Shown here: in pieces, positions 1 to 9,086 of the stretch
How the letters are laid out: every line of letters begins with the position of its first letter
How positions within the stretch are numbered: position 1 is the first letter of the stretch
Assembly (NCBI GenBank): GCA_050732635.1
Contig: JBOHRE010000085.1
Span: forward strand, 1 to 14,105
Origin: JBOHRE01 sp050732635
Lineage (GTDB): Bacteria > Gemmatimonadota > Gemmatimonadetes > Longimicrobiales > RSA9
Direction of reading: 5' to 3'
Length of the DNA stretch: 14,105 nt
Notes under the pieces: generated by a model
The model's database searches: none
What the model was told of the DNA's origin: nothing
What the model saw: the letters and a program-made list of their open reading frames with translations, nothing else
Made by a program: the position numbers and the translations under genes

Positions 1-113
1 CCTCCGGCCGCCGGCAGCGCGCAGCCCGCCGCGAGCGCGCCCGCGCCCGCGCCGGCCAGCTTCAGGAACACGCGTCGGTCCATCGAGCGAGGTGCGTCGC
101 CAGGTTCGGTCAT
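1..113 (-). CDS. Tat-exported, lipobox-bearing protein, N-terminal fragment
   Basis: Only the first 37 codons are in the window; the gene runs off the left edge. The translation starts MTEPGDAPRSMDRRVFLKLA. It carries a twin-arginine motif (DRRVFLK, Arg13-Arg14), then an Ala/Gly-rich hydrophobic stretch ending LAAGC at residues 27-31. That is the layout of a Tat signal peptide, and the cysteine could be a lipobox Cys, which would give a cofactor-containing or prefolded protein anchored outside the inner membrane. An in-frame ATG at codon 11 (base 83) is an equally possible start; neither has a clear Shine-Dalgarno sequence. The mature function cannot be read from this fragment. Export by Tat is fairly sure; lipid attachment is less so because position -3 is Ala. 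Confidence 0.6.
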   Translation of the reverse strand, partial: MTEPGDAPRSMDRRVFLKLAGAGAGALAAGCALPAAG

Positions 114-304
114 GGGCAGCGACAGGTCGGGAGGGAGCGCCGCGTGCCGCGGCGCGCGCAAAAAAGCTAGGCGGCGGGCGACGGCCCGGCAACGGCCGGC
201 CGCCTGCTGCGTTGCCAGGCTGGACGATCGCCGGCTCGCAGGCTATGAGAGGATGCGAGCCGTCGACGCCCGCGCGGCTCGATCTCCAGACACCATACCC
301 CCAC

Positions 305-310
305 AAGGAG
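305..310 (+). promoter_or_regulatory. Ribosome binding site that fixes the start at 316
   Basis: AAGGAG lies 5 bases before the ATG at 316. The reading frame stays open further upstream (to 112), but that extension is low-complexity Arg/Ala-rich sequence, so this site decides the start. Confidence 0.7.
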
Positions 311-315
311 CCGTT

Positions 316-618
316 ATGCTGCTCATCCGAGACATCATGCACTGCAAGCCCGGCAAGGTCCGACCGATGGTCGAGAAGTTCCTCGCCATGGCGAAGCTCG
401 GCGAGAAGGCGGGTATGGGGAAGATGCGCATCATGACCGACCTGAGCGGCGAACGCTTCTGGACCGTCGTCGTCGAGACCGAGGCGCCGAGCTTCGACGC
501 GTTCATGGCCATGGGCCAGGGCTCCGAGGAGGACATGAAGGAGTTCGAGAAGCTCATGAAGGGCTACCACGACCTCGTCGACCAGGGACGACGCGAGATC
601 TACACGATCGAGCAGTAG
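316..618 (+). CDS. NIPSNAP/ABM-like small ferredoxin-fold protein
   Basis: This 100-aa soluble protein starts MLLIRDIMHCKPGKVRPMVE and has no signal peptide or membrane segment. The pattern is an N-terminal beta strand (LLIRDIMHCKPGK), a helix (residues 15-32), then strands MRIMTDLSG and FWTVVVETE, then a long charged helix with EEDMKEFEKLMKGYHDLV. This matches the dimeric alpha+beta barrel (NIPSNAP / antibiotic-biosynthesis-monooxygenase-like) fold. Members are single-domain proteins of about 100 aa; most have no assigned reaction and some bind small aromatics or haem. No catalytic residue can be named here. It stands alone and faces the convergent DoxX gene across a palindromic repeat. The fold is fairly sure; the function is unknown. 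Confidence 0.72.
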   Translation: MLLIRDIMHCKPGKVRPMVEKFLAMAKLGEKAGMGKMRIMTDLSGERFWTVVVETEAPSFDAFMAMGQGSEEDMKEFEKLMKGYHDLVDQGRREIYTIEQ

Positions 619-630
619 AGCCCGGGAGGT

Positions 631-742
631 TCACCGCGGAGAACGCAGTGGACGCAGAGGATTCGCCGCGACGCCGAGGCATACCCGCGCAGCCACATCA
701 TTTTTCATTGTTTTTCTCGGCGGTCTCGGCGTTCTCCGGTGA
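631..742. repeat. Palindromic-ended dispersed repeat, copy A
   Basis: This 112-bp unit begins TCACCGCGGAGAACGCAG and ends GGCGTTCTCCGGTGA, so its ends are imperfect inverted repeats. A T-rich centre (CATCATTTTTCATTGTTTTTC) joins them. Copy B at 8891-9004 shares the same ends and the same interior order (GCAGAGGATTCGCCGCG, GCCGAGGCAT, CATCATTTT). Both copies sit between convergent genes; here they are the 316-618 gene and the DoxX gene. When transcribed it would fold into a long hairpin and could end transcription from both sides, but that role is inferred. Confidence 0.85.
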
Positions 743-762
743 GATCCTGCTTCACGCGCCGG

Positions 763-1224
763 TTACGACTGCTGCGCGCGCCGCGCGTCCAGGCTCACGG
801 GACCGGCGCCGACGTGCGTGAGTAGCAGCGCGCCGCCCAGCATCGATAGGTTCTTCATGAACATCGCCTGGTCCATCTGCGCCATCAGTGGGTCCTCGAT
901 CGCCCAGAACCGATGCATCAGCAGCGTGACCGGTACCAGGAAGACGACCAGCGCCCACGCGCCCAGCTTCGCGCGGTAGCCCAGCGCCACGCTCACACCG
1001 CCGGCGAACGCCAGCACGCCCGACAGCGGCACCAGCAGCCCGGCGAGCGGCACGCCCTGCTGCGCCGCAAAGCCGATGACCTGCGGCGAAAAGTGGCCGA
1101 GCAGCGTCATCAGAAAGATGGCCGCGAACAGCACTCGCCCGACGGGCACGACGTAGCGCGCCACGCCGGTCTCCGCTCTGGCCTCTTGCAGCGACGCAGC
1201 GCGTGACTCGATGACCGTATTCAT
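763..1224 (-). CDS. DoxX family membrane protein
   Basis: The protein has 153 aa and four hydrophobic segments at about residues 28-43, 60-82, 88-104 and 122-138. This is the usual DoxX/DoxD-like four-helix topology and length. The segments VGRVLFAAIFLMTLLGHF, LSGVLAFAGGVSVALGYRAKLGAWAL and FMKNLSMLGGALLL are typical of DoxX proteins: an N-terminal 'GR.L.A..F' motif, a central 'GG..L..G...' region, and a final 'KNL.LLGGLLLL' motif. Family members sit in the inner membrane and have been linked to thiosulfate oxidation or redox stress, but most are uncharacterised. The start at 1224 was chosen because GGGGAGGGG lies just upstream; the frame stays open to 1359 without a second good ribosome site. 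It is monocistronic here. Family assignment is confident; the role is not. Confidence 0.85.
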   Translation of the reverse strand: MNTVIESRAASLQEARAETGVARYVVPVGRVLFAAIFLMTLLGHFSPQVIGFAAQQGVPLAGLLVPLSGVLAFAGGVSVALGYRAKLGAWALVVFLVPVTLLMHRFWAIEDPLMAQMDQAMFMKNLSMLGGALLLTHVGAGPVSLDARRAQQS

Positions 1225-1230
1225 GAAGCC

Positions 1231-1235
1231 CCTCC
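1231..1235 (-). promoter_or_regulatory. Ribosome binding site of the DoxX gene
   Basis: On the minus strand GGAGG (within GGGGAGGGG, 1229-1237) lies 6 bases before the ATG at 1224. It favours this start over upstream in-frame codons. Confidence 0.65.
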
Positions 1236-1413
1236 CCAGTCTCTGGACCGGCCCAGTCTGGCCGGCGCTGTTGTGCGACAAATTCGTATCAGGACCATGC
1301 AGCCATGAACGACACAGGGCAAAAAAGAGGCCTGGAGCGGGGCCAGCAGCCCGCTCCAACGACCTACGCGTTGTCGTTCATTGCTGAATGAGCCCTCGCC
1401 GTCAAGCCCCGGG

Positions 1414-1502
1414 GGCTGGCTGGACTCAGCGCGGTGCGCAGCGGCTGGCTGGACTCAACGCGGGTGCGCCGCGGCTGCCTGGAGTCAACGCGGGTGCGCA
1501 GC
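1414..1502. repeat. 30-bp tandem repeat, three units
   Basis: The units are 1414-1442 (29 bp), 1443-1472 and 1473-1502, each close to GGCTGGCTGGACTCAACGCG followed by GGTGCGCAGC. Unit 1 lacks one G; units 2 and 3 differ at three positions. It lies in the gene-poor region upstream of the rhodanese gene. Because the period is a multiple of three it would encode a 10-residue repeat (WLDSTRVR...) in one frame, but no real gene is supported there. Confidence 0.8.
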
Positions 1503-1877
1503 GCCGTAGCGGTCGGCCTCGGCATCTTGGCCAGACTTCTGGTCGTACTCGATCAGCCAAGCGAGGGTGCGGCGGCGAGCGAGATCGGCGACGACGCGCC
1601 ACCGGCAGCACACCGGGTCTTGGCGTCATCCAGGTCACGGAGGCTGGGCGGAGCGGCAGTCTGCTGCGCATCATTCCGCTCGAGCATCCGAACCCGCAGT
1701 CGGGCCAGGCGACCGATCCGCACGGGCTTCGGGTGCGGCTGCGGCGCTGAACGATCGATCGCCGGGACGCCTCGAGCGTGCCCGGCGACGCGAGAAGCGG
1801 TATGCTAGCCGCCGCATCCCGACTCATTGCCACTCCGCTCGCGAGCAATTGGCTGTCATCTCACAGGAGCTAGAACC

Positions 1878-2708
1878 ATGGAATACGCGAATCCCGACGC
1901 CCTCGTCTCCACCGGCTGGCTGGCCGAGCACCTCGGCGATCCGGGCGTTCGTCCAGTAGAGGTGGACGAGGATACCGGCGCCTACCAATCGGGCCATATC
2001 CCCGGCGCGGTGGGCTGGAACTGGAAGGAGGATCTGCACCATGGCGTGCGGCGCGACTACATCGACCAGGGCCGGCTGCGCGCGTTGCTAGAGAAATCGG
2101 GCGTCGGCGACGACACCACGGTCGTCCTGTACGGTGGCAACAACAACTGGTTCGCCGCTTACGCCTACTGGCTGCTCGCGTACCGCGGGTTCGACAACGT
2201 CCGTCTGCTGGACGGCGGCCGGAAGAAGTGGGAGCTCGAAAAGCGACAGCTGGTCACGGACGTGCCGGACCTCGCCGCCGCCACGCTGCGCTCCATCAGA
2301 CCCGAGCGGCCGGAGCTGCGAGCCCTGCGCGATGAGGTGCTGGACGCGGTCGGCAAGGCGAAGTTCGTCGATGTCCGATCGCCCGAGGAGTTCTCGGGCC
2401 AGAAGCTGGCGCCGGAGCACCTGCCGCAGGAGCAGCCGTACGTCGGCGGGCACATTCCAGGCGCCCGCAACATCCCGTGGTCGAAGGCGGCGAACGAGGA
2501 TGGCACGTTCCGGTCGGCGGACGAGCTGCGTCGCCTCTACGGGGAACTGGTGAACGGGGAGGTGATCGCCTACTGCCGGATCGGCGAGCGCTCGAGCCAC
2601 ACCTGGTTCGTGCTGCGCGAGCTGCTCGGCGCCCGGAACGTACGCAACTACGATGGGTCGTGGACCGAGTACGGCTCGCTGGTGAACGCGCCGGTCGAGC
2701 GGGGGTGA
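1878..2708 (+). CDS. Thiosulfate sulfurtransferase (two-domain rhodanese)
   Basis: This cytoplasmic 276-aa protein transfers sulfane sulfur from thiosulfate (or a similar donor) to a thiophilic acceptor such as cyanide or a protein thiol. It has two rhodanese domains, about residues 10-125 and 150-270. Each has the GHIPGA motif (39-44 and 191-196). The second has VDVRSPEEF (164-172) and the active-site loop CRIGERSSH with the persulfide-forming Cys233. The first domain has GGNNN at the matching place and no cysteine, so it is the usual inactive half. The CRIGERSSHTWF loop and the length match, as I recall, the CysA2/CysA3 group of Mycobacterium, about 277 aa. AGGAG (1865-1869) lies 8 bases before the ATG. 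A remnant of a foreign permease gene abuts its 3' end. Confidence 0.93.
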   Translation: MEYANPDALVSTGWLAEHLGDPGVRPVEVDEDTGAYQSGHIPGAVGWNWKEDLHHGVRRDYIDQGRLRALLEKSGVGDDTTVVLYGGNNNWFAAYAYWLLAYRGFDNVRLLDGGRKKWELEKRQLVTDVPDLAAATLRSIRPERPELRALRDEVLDAVGKAKFVDVRSPEEFSGQKLAPEHLPQEQPYVGGHIPGARNIPWSKAANEDGTFRSADELRRLYGELVNGEVIAYCRIGERSSHTWFVLRELLGARNVRNYDGSWTEYGSLVNAPVERG

Positions 2709-2715
2709 GCGAATA

Positions 2716-2811
2716 GCGGGCGAGCTTCATCTCTGCCTCGACATCCTCCTCGACCACGTCACGGCGCCGCAGTGGCAACCGGAACAGACGCTTCACACCG
2801 GGACGGATCAT
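2716..2811 (-). pseudogene. Truncated 5' end of an ADOP/MacB-type ABC permease
   Basis: Eighteen bases past the PadR stop, on the same strand, an ATG opens a frame reading MIRPGVKRLFRLPLRRRDVV, then EEDVEAEMKLAR. This is the typical N-terminus of the large FtsX/MacB-like permeases that follow PadR regulators in Acidobacteriota and Gemmatimonadota (consensus like 'RLFRLPLRR.DVEREVDEEI.FHLEMR', from memory). After about 32 codons the similarity stops and the frame runs into the antisense of the rhodanese gene. The rest of the roughly 800-aa permease is absent. I infer a deletion that joined the rhodanese 3' end to the start of the permease gene. Confidence 0.5.
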
Positions 2812-2829
2812 CGGGCAGGCTCCCCACAC

Positions 2830-3228
2830 TCAGGCCGGTTTGGGCGCTGAGCTCAGAATCCCGCTCAGCAGCTCCGCGTACCGCAGCAGCCGCCCCGTCT
2901 CCGCCGCCAGGTGCTTCCGACCCGCGGGCAGCAGCCGGTAATAGCGCGCGCGCCGGTTGGCTTCCGTCACGCCCCACTCCGCCTTGATCAGCCACTTCTC
3001 CTCCATTCGGTACAGCGCCTGGTAGACCGCCGACTCGTCGAACTCCAGCGTGCCGGCAGAGCGCTCCTCCAGCCAGCTCGTGATCTCGAAGCCGTGCATC
3101 GGCTGCCAGGAGAGCGGCTTCAGGCGATGGGGGATCGACAGGTCGCTCTCGAGGATGGAGTATCCGTGAGCGGAGTGTCGTGGGAAGATGAGGCGGGGCG
3201 TGAAACCATGGCTTCCCGTTCGTTCCAT
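2830..3228 (-). CDS. PadR family transcriptional regulator, possibly decayed
   Basis: This winged-helix DNA-binding protein is predicted at 132 aa from the ATG at 3228. The core is clear: LSWQPMHGFEITSWLEERS, then LEFDESAVYQALYRMEEKWLI, then EANRRARYYRLLPAGRKHLA. These are the recognition helix and wing of PadR proteins, with a short C-terminal helix (GRLLRYAELLSGIL), which places it in the short PadR subfamily that usually controls a neighbouring permease. The N-terminus is odd. Instead of a compact 'GTLDLLILKALSW' it reads ESDLSIPHRLKPLSW, with about three extra residues, preceded by unrelated sequence. No ribosome site is evident at any start. The downstream permease gene is only a stub, so the regulator has probably lost its target and may itself be degenerating. 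Confidence 0.75.
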   Translation of the reverse strand: MERTGSHGFTPRLIFPRHSAHGYSILESDLSIPHRLKPLSWQPMHGFEITSWLEERSAGTLEFDESAVYQALYRMEEKWLIKAEWGVTEANRRARYYRLLPAGRKHLAAETGRLLRYAELLSGILSSAPKPA

Positions 3229-3257
3229 GCGGCGGCTCACCCACCGGAGCGGCGTCA

Positions 3258-4415
3258 ATGAGCTTTACAAGCATCGTTTCGCCTGAGGATCAGCGGGTCA
3301 CGTTTGTGGAGCTGTTTTTCGATCTCGTCTTCGTCTTCGCGGTGACGCAGATCGTGAACCTGCTGCACGACGGGGTCGGCTGGGGCGCGGCCGCCGAGGC
3401 GTTGCTGGTCTTCTGGCTGGTCTGGTGGGGCTGGACGCAGTTCACCTGGGCGTTGAACGCGGCGGACACGACGCATCACCTGGTCGCGCTCGGCACGCTG
3501 GTGGCGACGGCCGTCGCCTTTTTCATGGCGGTGGCGGTGCCGGACGCGTTCCACGGCGGCGCCGCCTGGTTCGCGATCCCCTACGTGCTGGTGCGAATGA
3601 TCGGGCTCGGCCTGTACGGCTGGGTCGCGGCCGTGGCGGACCCATCGCAGTACGCGGCGGTGTGCACGTTCGCGCTCGTCTCGCTGGGTGGCCTGGCAGC
3701 CGTGCTGGTGGGCGGCTTCGCCGGCGGCTCCACGCAGTACTGGCTGTGGGGGCTCGCGATCGTGCTCGACGTCATTGCGGCGGCCGTGGGCGCCCGGTCC
3801 GAAGCGTGGAACCTGCATCCGGAGCATTTCGCGGAGCGCCATGGTCTGTTCGTCATCATCGCGCTCGGCGAATCGCTGATCGTGGCTGCGGGGGGCGTCA
3901 CGGAAGGACCGTGGACCGATGATCTGATCGTGGTTGCAATCCTGGCGGTCGCCCTCACGTGCGCGCTCTGGTGGACGTACTTCTCGGGAGCGAAGGCCGA
4001 GCTCGACCACGCGCTCGCGTCGGTTCGCGGGGACGTGCAGTCGATCATGGCCTCACAGGTCTTCAGCCTCGCGCATTTTCCGATGCTGTGCGGCGTGATC
4101 GCCTGCGCCGTGGCGATCGAGGCTGCGGTCGCGCAGCCGGCCGCGCCGCTGGCGCTCGGGGCGCGGCTGGCGCTGGCACTCGGGGTCGCGCTGTTTGTGG
4201 GTGGCATGGTCGTCGCCGTCTGGCGAGCGACGCGTCGCGTGCTGCTGAGTCGGCTGCTCATCGTGGCGGCGACGACAGTCGCGATCGCCGTGGCCGTAGC
4301 CGCCCCGGTGCTCAGTCTGGGCATCGCGTTTTGCGGGGTCGCGGCCGTAGCCGCCTGGGAGCAATGGCGGGGCCCGGCGGCGGGGGGCGCACTCGCGCCC
4401 AGAACGGTCGCTTGA
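3258..4415 (+). CDS. ltrA: Low temperature requirement protein A (LtrA) family membrane protein
   Basis: This 385-aa inner-membrane protein has about ten hydrophobic segments. Family signatures are visible: VTFVELFFDLVFVFAVTQ (14-31), a central HFAERHGLFVIIALGESLI (190-208) and LWWTYF (237-242), followed by HF..L.G (273-279). LtrA was named from a Listeria mutant unable to grow at low temperature. The molecular activity of the family is unknown; transport has been suggested. Length and topology are normal and the frame is intact. GGAG at 3246-3249 lies 8 bases before the ATG. Its start is only 29 bases from the divergent PadR start, so its promoter must overlap the PadR coding region. It is followed by a GC-rich inverted repeat. 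Confidence 0.9.
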   Translation: MSFTSIVSPEDQRVTFVELFFDLVFVFAVTQIVNLLHDGVGWGAAAEALLVFWLVWWGWTQFTWALNAADTTHHLVALGTLVATAVAFFMAVAVPDAFHGGAAWFAIPYVLVRMIGLGLYGWVAAVADPSQYAAVCTFALVSLGGLAAVLVGGFAGGSTQYWLWGLAIVLDVIAAAVGARSEAWNLHPEHFAERHGLFVIIALGESLIVAAGGVTEGPWTDDLIVVAILAVALTCALWWTYFSGAKAELDHALASVRGDVQSIMASQVFSLAHFPMLCGVIACAVAIEAAVAQPAAPLALGARLALALGVALFVGGMVVAVWRATRRVLLSRLLIVAATTVAIAVAVAAPVLSLGIAFCGVAAVAAWEQWRGPAAGGALAPRTVA

Positions 4416-4419
4416 CCAC

Positions 4420-4479
4420 GGCGGTCCGGGGCCCGAGAATGCCGGGATCCGGCCGCCGCACCGGACCGGCCGGACCGCC
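4420..4479 (+). terminator. Possible terminator or structured element after ltrA
   Basis: A perfect 10-bp inverted repeat, GGCGGTCCGG (4420-4429) and CCGGACCGCC (4470-4479), begins 4 bases after the ltrA stop. The 40-base loop has further GC-rich self-complementarity. There is no U tract, so intrinsic termination is uncertain, but it is the only structure between ltrA and the next gene. Confidence 0.35.
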
Positions 4480-4511
4480 AGCCAAAGCCCCTCTTCCCAG
4501 GATCGGCTCCG

Positions 4512-6137
4512 ATGTCGAGCTCACGCCGAGCGGGTAGCGCGTTCCTCGTCGCTCTTGCCGCAGTCGTGATCATGCCCGACGCCGCGCAGGCGCAGGAGGA
4601 CGGGGTCTTCAACCCCTACCGAGTCGCCAATGAGTCGTTCGGCGAGCTGCCCGATGGGCGGAGCTACGGCGCGACCAGCGCCGTGTATCCGGGCCCGGAC
4701 GGGCAGACGATCTGGGTCGCCGAGCGCTGCGGTCAGAACAGCTGCGTTGGCCGCGACGTCGACCCGATCCTCCAGTTCGATCTCGATGGCCGGCTGCTCA
4801 CGAGCTTCGGTGCGGGCATGTTCGCGTGGCCGCATGGCATCCACGTCGACAGCGCCGGCAATGTCTGGATCGCGGACGCAATCGGCTACGGCGAACAGCC
4901 GCCGGGACTTGGGCATGCCGTCTACAAATTCAGTCCCGAGGGAGAGCTGCTGATGACACTGGGCCAGCCGGGCGAGTCCGGCGGCGGGTCCGACCTGCTC
5001 AACCAGCCCAATGACGTGCTCGTCGCACCCGATGGCAGCATTTACGTGGCCGATGGCCATTACGGCGCGGAAGGCGCGGGCAACAACCGCATCGTGAAGT
5101 ACTCCGCGGACGGCACCTTTGTGAAGGAGTGGGGCGGCACCGGCGACGCCGACGGTCAGCTCCGCGAGCCACACGGCCTGGCGATCGACTCGCGCGGCCG
5201 GATCTATGTCGCGGACCGGCAGAACAACCGTATTCAGGTCTTCGACCAGGACGGGGAGCACATCGCGAGCTGGACGCAGTTCGGCCGGCCGAGCGGCGTG
5301 TTCGTCGACCGCAATGACATGATCTATGTCGCCGATTCGGAATCCAACACGCGCCGCAATCCCGGCGTGCGTCGCGGCATCTACATCGGCAGCGCGCGGA
5401 GCGGCGAGGTCACGGCCTTCATCCCGGATCCGGAGCCGGACCCGGACAACGCCGGCACGAGTGGCGCCGAGGGTGTCGCGGCCGACGCGCTCGGCAACGT
5501 GTACGGCGCCGAGGTCGGGCCCCGCACACTGCGGAAGTACACGCTGCAGCCGGAGCGCCGTATGAGTTTCTTCCTGACCAGCAGGGGCCCTGGTGATGGC
5601 GCGAACCTCGGCGGACTGGAGGGTGCCGACGCGCACTGCCAGATGCTCGCTCGAGACGCCGGCGCTGGCGACCGCACCTGGCGTGCGTACCTGAGCACGA
5701 CAGCACAGCCCGACGCCGCCGCCGTGAACGCGCGCGACCGCATTGGCAGCGGCCCCTGGCACAACGCGCGGGGTGTGCTGGTCGCCGAAGACGTCGAGCA
5801 GCTGCATGGCGAGAACAACCTCGGCAAGGCGACGGCGCTTACCGAGCGGGGCGCGCACGTCAATGGCCGCGGCGACTCGCCGAACCAGCACGACATCCTG
5901 ACCGGCTCGCAACTCGACGGCACGGCATCGTCGGCGGGCGAGGACACGACCTGCAGCAACTGGACGAGCAGCGGCGAGGGCAGTGCGCTGGTCGGGCATC
6001 ATGACCGCACGGGCGGCGGACCCAATCCCACGTCGTGGAATTCCGCGCACGGCTCGCGCGGCTGCAGCCAGGAAGACCTGCAGGGCACCGGTGGCAACGG
6101 CTACTTCTATTGCTTCGCGCTCAACGAGGAGCGGTGA
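4512..6137 (+). CDS. Secreted NHL-repeat beta-propeller with C-terminal lectin-like domain
   Basis: The 541-aa protein starts with a Sec signal peptide (hydrophobic core about 10-22, likely cut after AQA at 28). Residues about 50-345 are a beta-propeller of NHL-type blades, seen as repeats such as WPHGIHVDSAGNVWIAD, QPNDVLVAPDGSIYVAD, EPHGLAIDSRGRIYVAD and RPSGVFVDRNDMIYVAD, with NNRI.V/KY/F at blade ends. Residues about 350-537 form a separate domain: FFLTSRGPGDGANLGGLEGADAHCQ, TWRAYLST, VNARDRIGSGPWHNARG, then NWTSS and GYFYCFAL. Four cysteines (376, 481, 518, 534) probably form two disulfides. This resembles the C-type-lectin/DUF1554-like modules of secreted proteins. The stop is 2 bases before the IorA-like gene, so it is probably cotranscribed. 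The ligand is unknown. Confidence 0.8.
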   Translation: MSSSRRAGSAFLVALAAVVIMPDAAQAQEDGVFNPYRVANESFGELPDGRSYGATSAVYPGPDGQTIWVAERCGQNSCVGRDVDPILQFDLDGRLLTSFGAGMFAWPHGIHVDSAGNVWIADAIGYGEQPPGLGHAVYKFSPEGELLMTLGQPGESGGGSDLLNQPNDVLVAPDGSIYVADGHYGAEGAGNNRIVKYSADGTFVKEWGGTGDADGQLREPHGLAIDSRGRIYVADRQNNRIQVFDQDGEHIASWTQFGRPSGVFVDRNDMIYVADSESNTRRNPGVRRGIYIGSARSGEVTAFIPDPEPDPDNAGTSGAEGVAADALGNVYGAEVGPRTLRKYTLQPERRMSFFLTSRGPGDGANLGGLEGADAHCQMLARDAGAGDRTWRAYLSTTAQPDAAAVNARDRIGSGPWHNARGVLVAEDVEQLHGENNLGKATALTERGAHVNGRGDSPNQHDILTGSQLDGTASSAGEDTTCSNWTSSGEGSALVGHHDRTGGGPNPTSWNSAHGSRGCSQEDLQGTGGNGYFYCFALNEER

Positions 6138-6139
6138 CG

Positions 6140-6688
6140 ATGACGATCACGTTCACGGTCAACGGCCGGCCTGCCACGGTCGATGCGGCGCCGGACACGC
6201 CGCTGCTCTGGGTGCTGCGCGACCTGCTCGACCTCAGGGGCACCAAGTACGGCTGCGGCATGGCGCAGTGCGGCGCGTGTACCGTGCACCTGAACGGTGC
6301 GCCGACGCGCTCGTGTGTGACGCAGGTGTCGCGGGTGGAGGGAGCTGACATCACCACGATCGAGGGGCTGTCGGCCGATGGCTCGCACCCCGTGCAGCGC
6401 GCCTGGACGGAGCTCGACGTGCCGCAATGCGGCTACTGCCAGGCCGGCCAGATGATGGCTGCCGCCGCGCTGCTCGCGCGCACCCCGCGCCCCTCCGATG
6501 CCGACATCGATGAGGCCATGAACGGCAACCTGTGCCGGTGCGCAACGTATCTGCGTATCCGTGAGGCGATCCACCGTGCCGCCGCGCTGCCCGCTACCGA
6601 TGCCGGCCGCGCGAACGGCAATGGCCGGCCGCATGGCAACGGCAGACCGCACGAGCCGCAGCCCGCGGCCCGCACGTTCGAGCGATAA
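6140..6688 (+). CDS. [2Fe-2S]-binding subunit of an IorA-type molybdenum hydroxylase
   Basis: The 182-aa small subunit of a xanthine dehydrogenase/isoquinoline 1-oxidoreductase family enzyme passes electrons from the molybdenum centre. The plant-type ferredoxin cluster is bound by Cys39, Cys44, Cys47 and Cys59 (KYGCGMAQCGACTVH). The second cluster, in a four-helix domain, is bound by Cys97, Cys100, Cys132 and Cys134 (QCGYCQAGQ, NLCRCATY). All eight ligands are present. The C-terminus extends about 30 residues beyond the usual end as a Gly/Asn/His/Pro-rich tail (NGNGRPHGNGRPHEP), probably flexible. GAGGAG at 6126-6131 lies 8 bases before the ATG. The gene lies between the propeller gene (2-base gap) and the catalytic subunit (12-base gap), so it is in an operon. 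Confidence 0.93.
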   Translation: MTITFTVNGRPATVDAAPDTPLLWVLRDLLDLRGTKYGCGMAQCGACTVHLNGAPTRSCVTQVSRVEGADITTIEGLSADGSHPVQRAWTELDVPQCGYCQAGQMMAAAALLARTPRPSDADIDEAMNGNLCRCATYLRIREAIHRAAALPATDAGRANGNGRPHGNGRPHEPQPAARTFER

Positions 6689-6700
6689 GGAGAACGCGCC

Positions 6701-8887
<2,187 letters not shown>

Positions 8888-8890
8888 CGA

Positions 8891-9004
8891 ACCGCGGAGC
8901 ACGCAGAGCACGCAGAGGATTCGCCGCGGCGCCGAGGCATGCCGGCGGAGCCAACATCATTTTGGTTGTTTTTTTCTCTGCGCACTCTGCGTTCTCGGCG
9001 GTGA
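8891..9004. repeat. Palindromic-ended dispersed repeat, copy B
   Basis: This 114-bp unit matches copy A at 631-742. The left end ACCGCGGAGCACGCAGAG is the imperfect inverse of the right end CTGCGTTCTCGGCGGTGA, and ACGCAGAG is doubled at the left end. The centre is T-rich (CATCATTTTGGTTGTTTTTT). It begins 3 bases after the IorB stop and faces the HupE-like gene, again a convergent gap. A bidirectional terminator role is likely but inferred. Confidence 0.85.
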
Positions 9005-9086
9005 AATCCGGCCGGCCGTCCGCTAGGAGCAACCCCAGGCCGGCCTTCCCGGTCTAACCGGAACGGTAGCCCGACTCCTCTACCAT

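Larger units (their letters stand above)
1225..1877. other. Intergenic stretch without a convincing gene
   Basis: This region separates the divergent DoxX and rhodanese genes and must hold both promoters. Several open frames cross it on both strands, but their translations are Arg/Ala/Ser-rich, resemble no family and overlap one another, as expected for high-GC non-coding DNA. The only structure seen is a three-unit 30-bp tandem repeat at 1414-1502. No RNA gene was recognised, and no promoter could be assigned with confidence. Confidence 0.5.

Noticed and set aside
112..315. N-terminal extension of the NIPSNAP-like protein
   Set aside because: The extension is low-complexity Arg/Ala; AAGGAG and ATG at 316 give the family length of 100 aa.
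1414..1502. CRISPR array
   Set aside because: The units are directly adjacent with no spacers and there are no cas genes; it is a simple tandem repeat.
1434..1808. Possible 124-aa gene upstream of the rhodanese
   Set aside because: It begins in the tandem repeat, has no ribosome site, shows Arg/Ser-rich nonsense composition and overlaps other equally open frames.
4521..6050. 509-codon minus-strand frame opposite the propeller-lectin gene
   Set aside because: High-GC antisense artefact; the plus strand has a signal peptide, NHL blades and paired cysteines.
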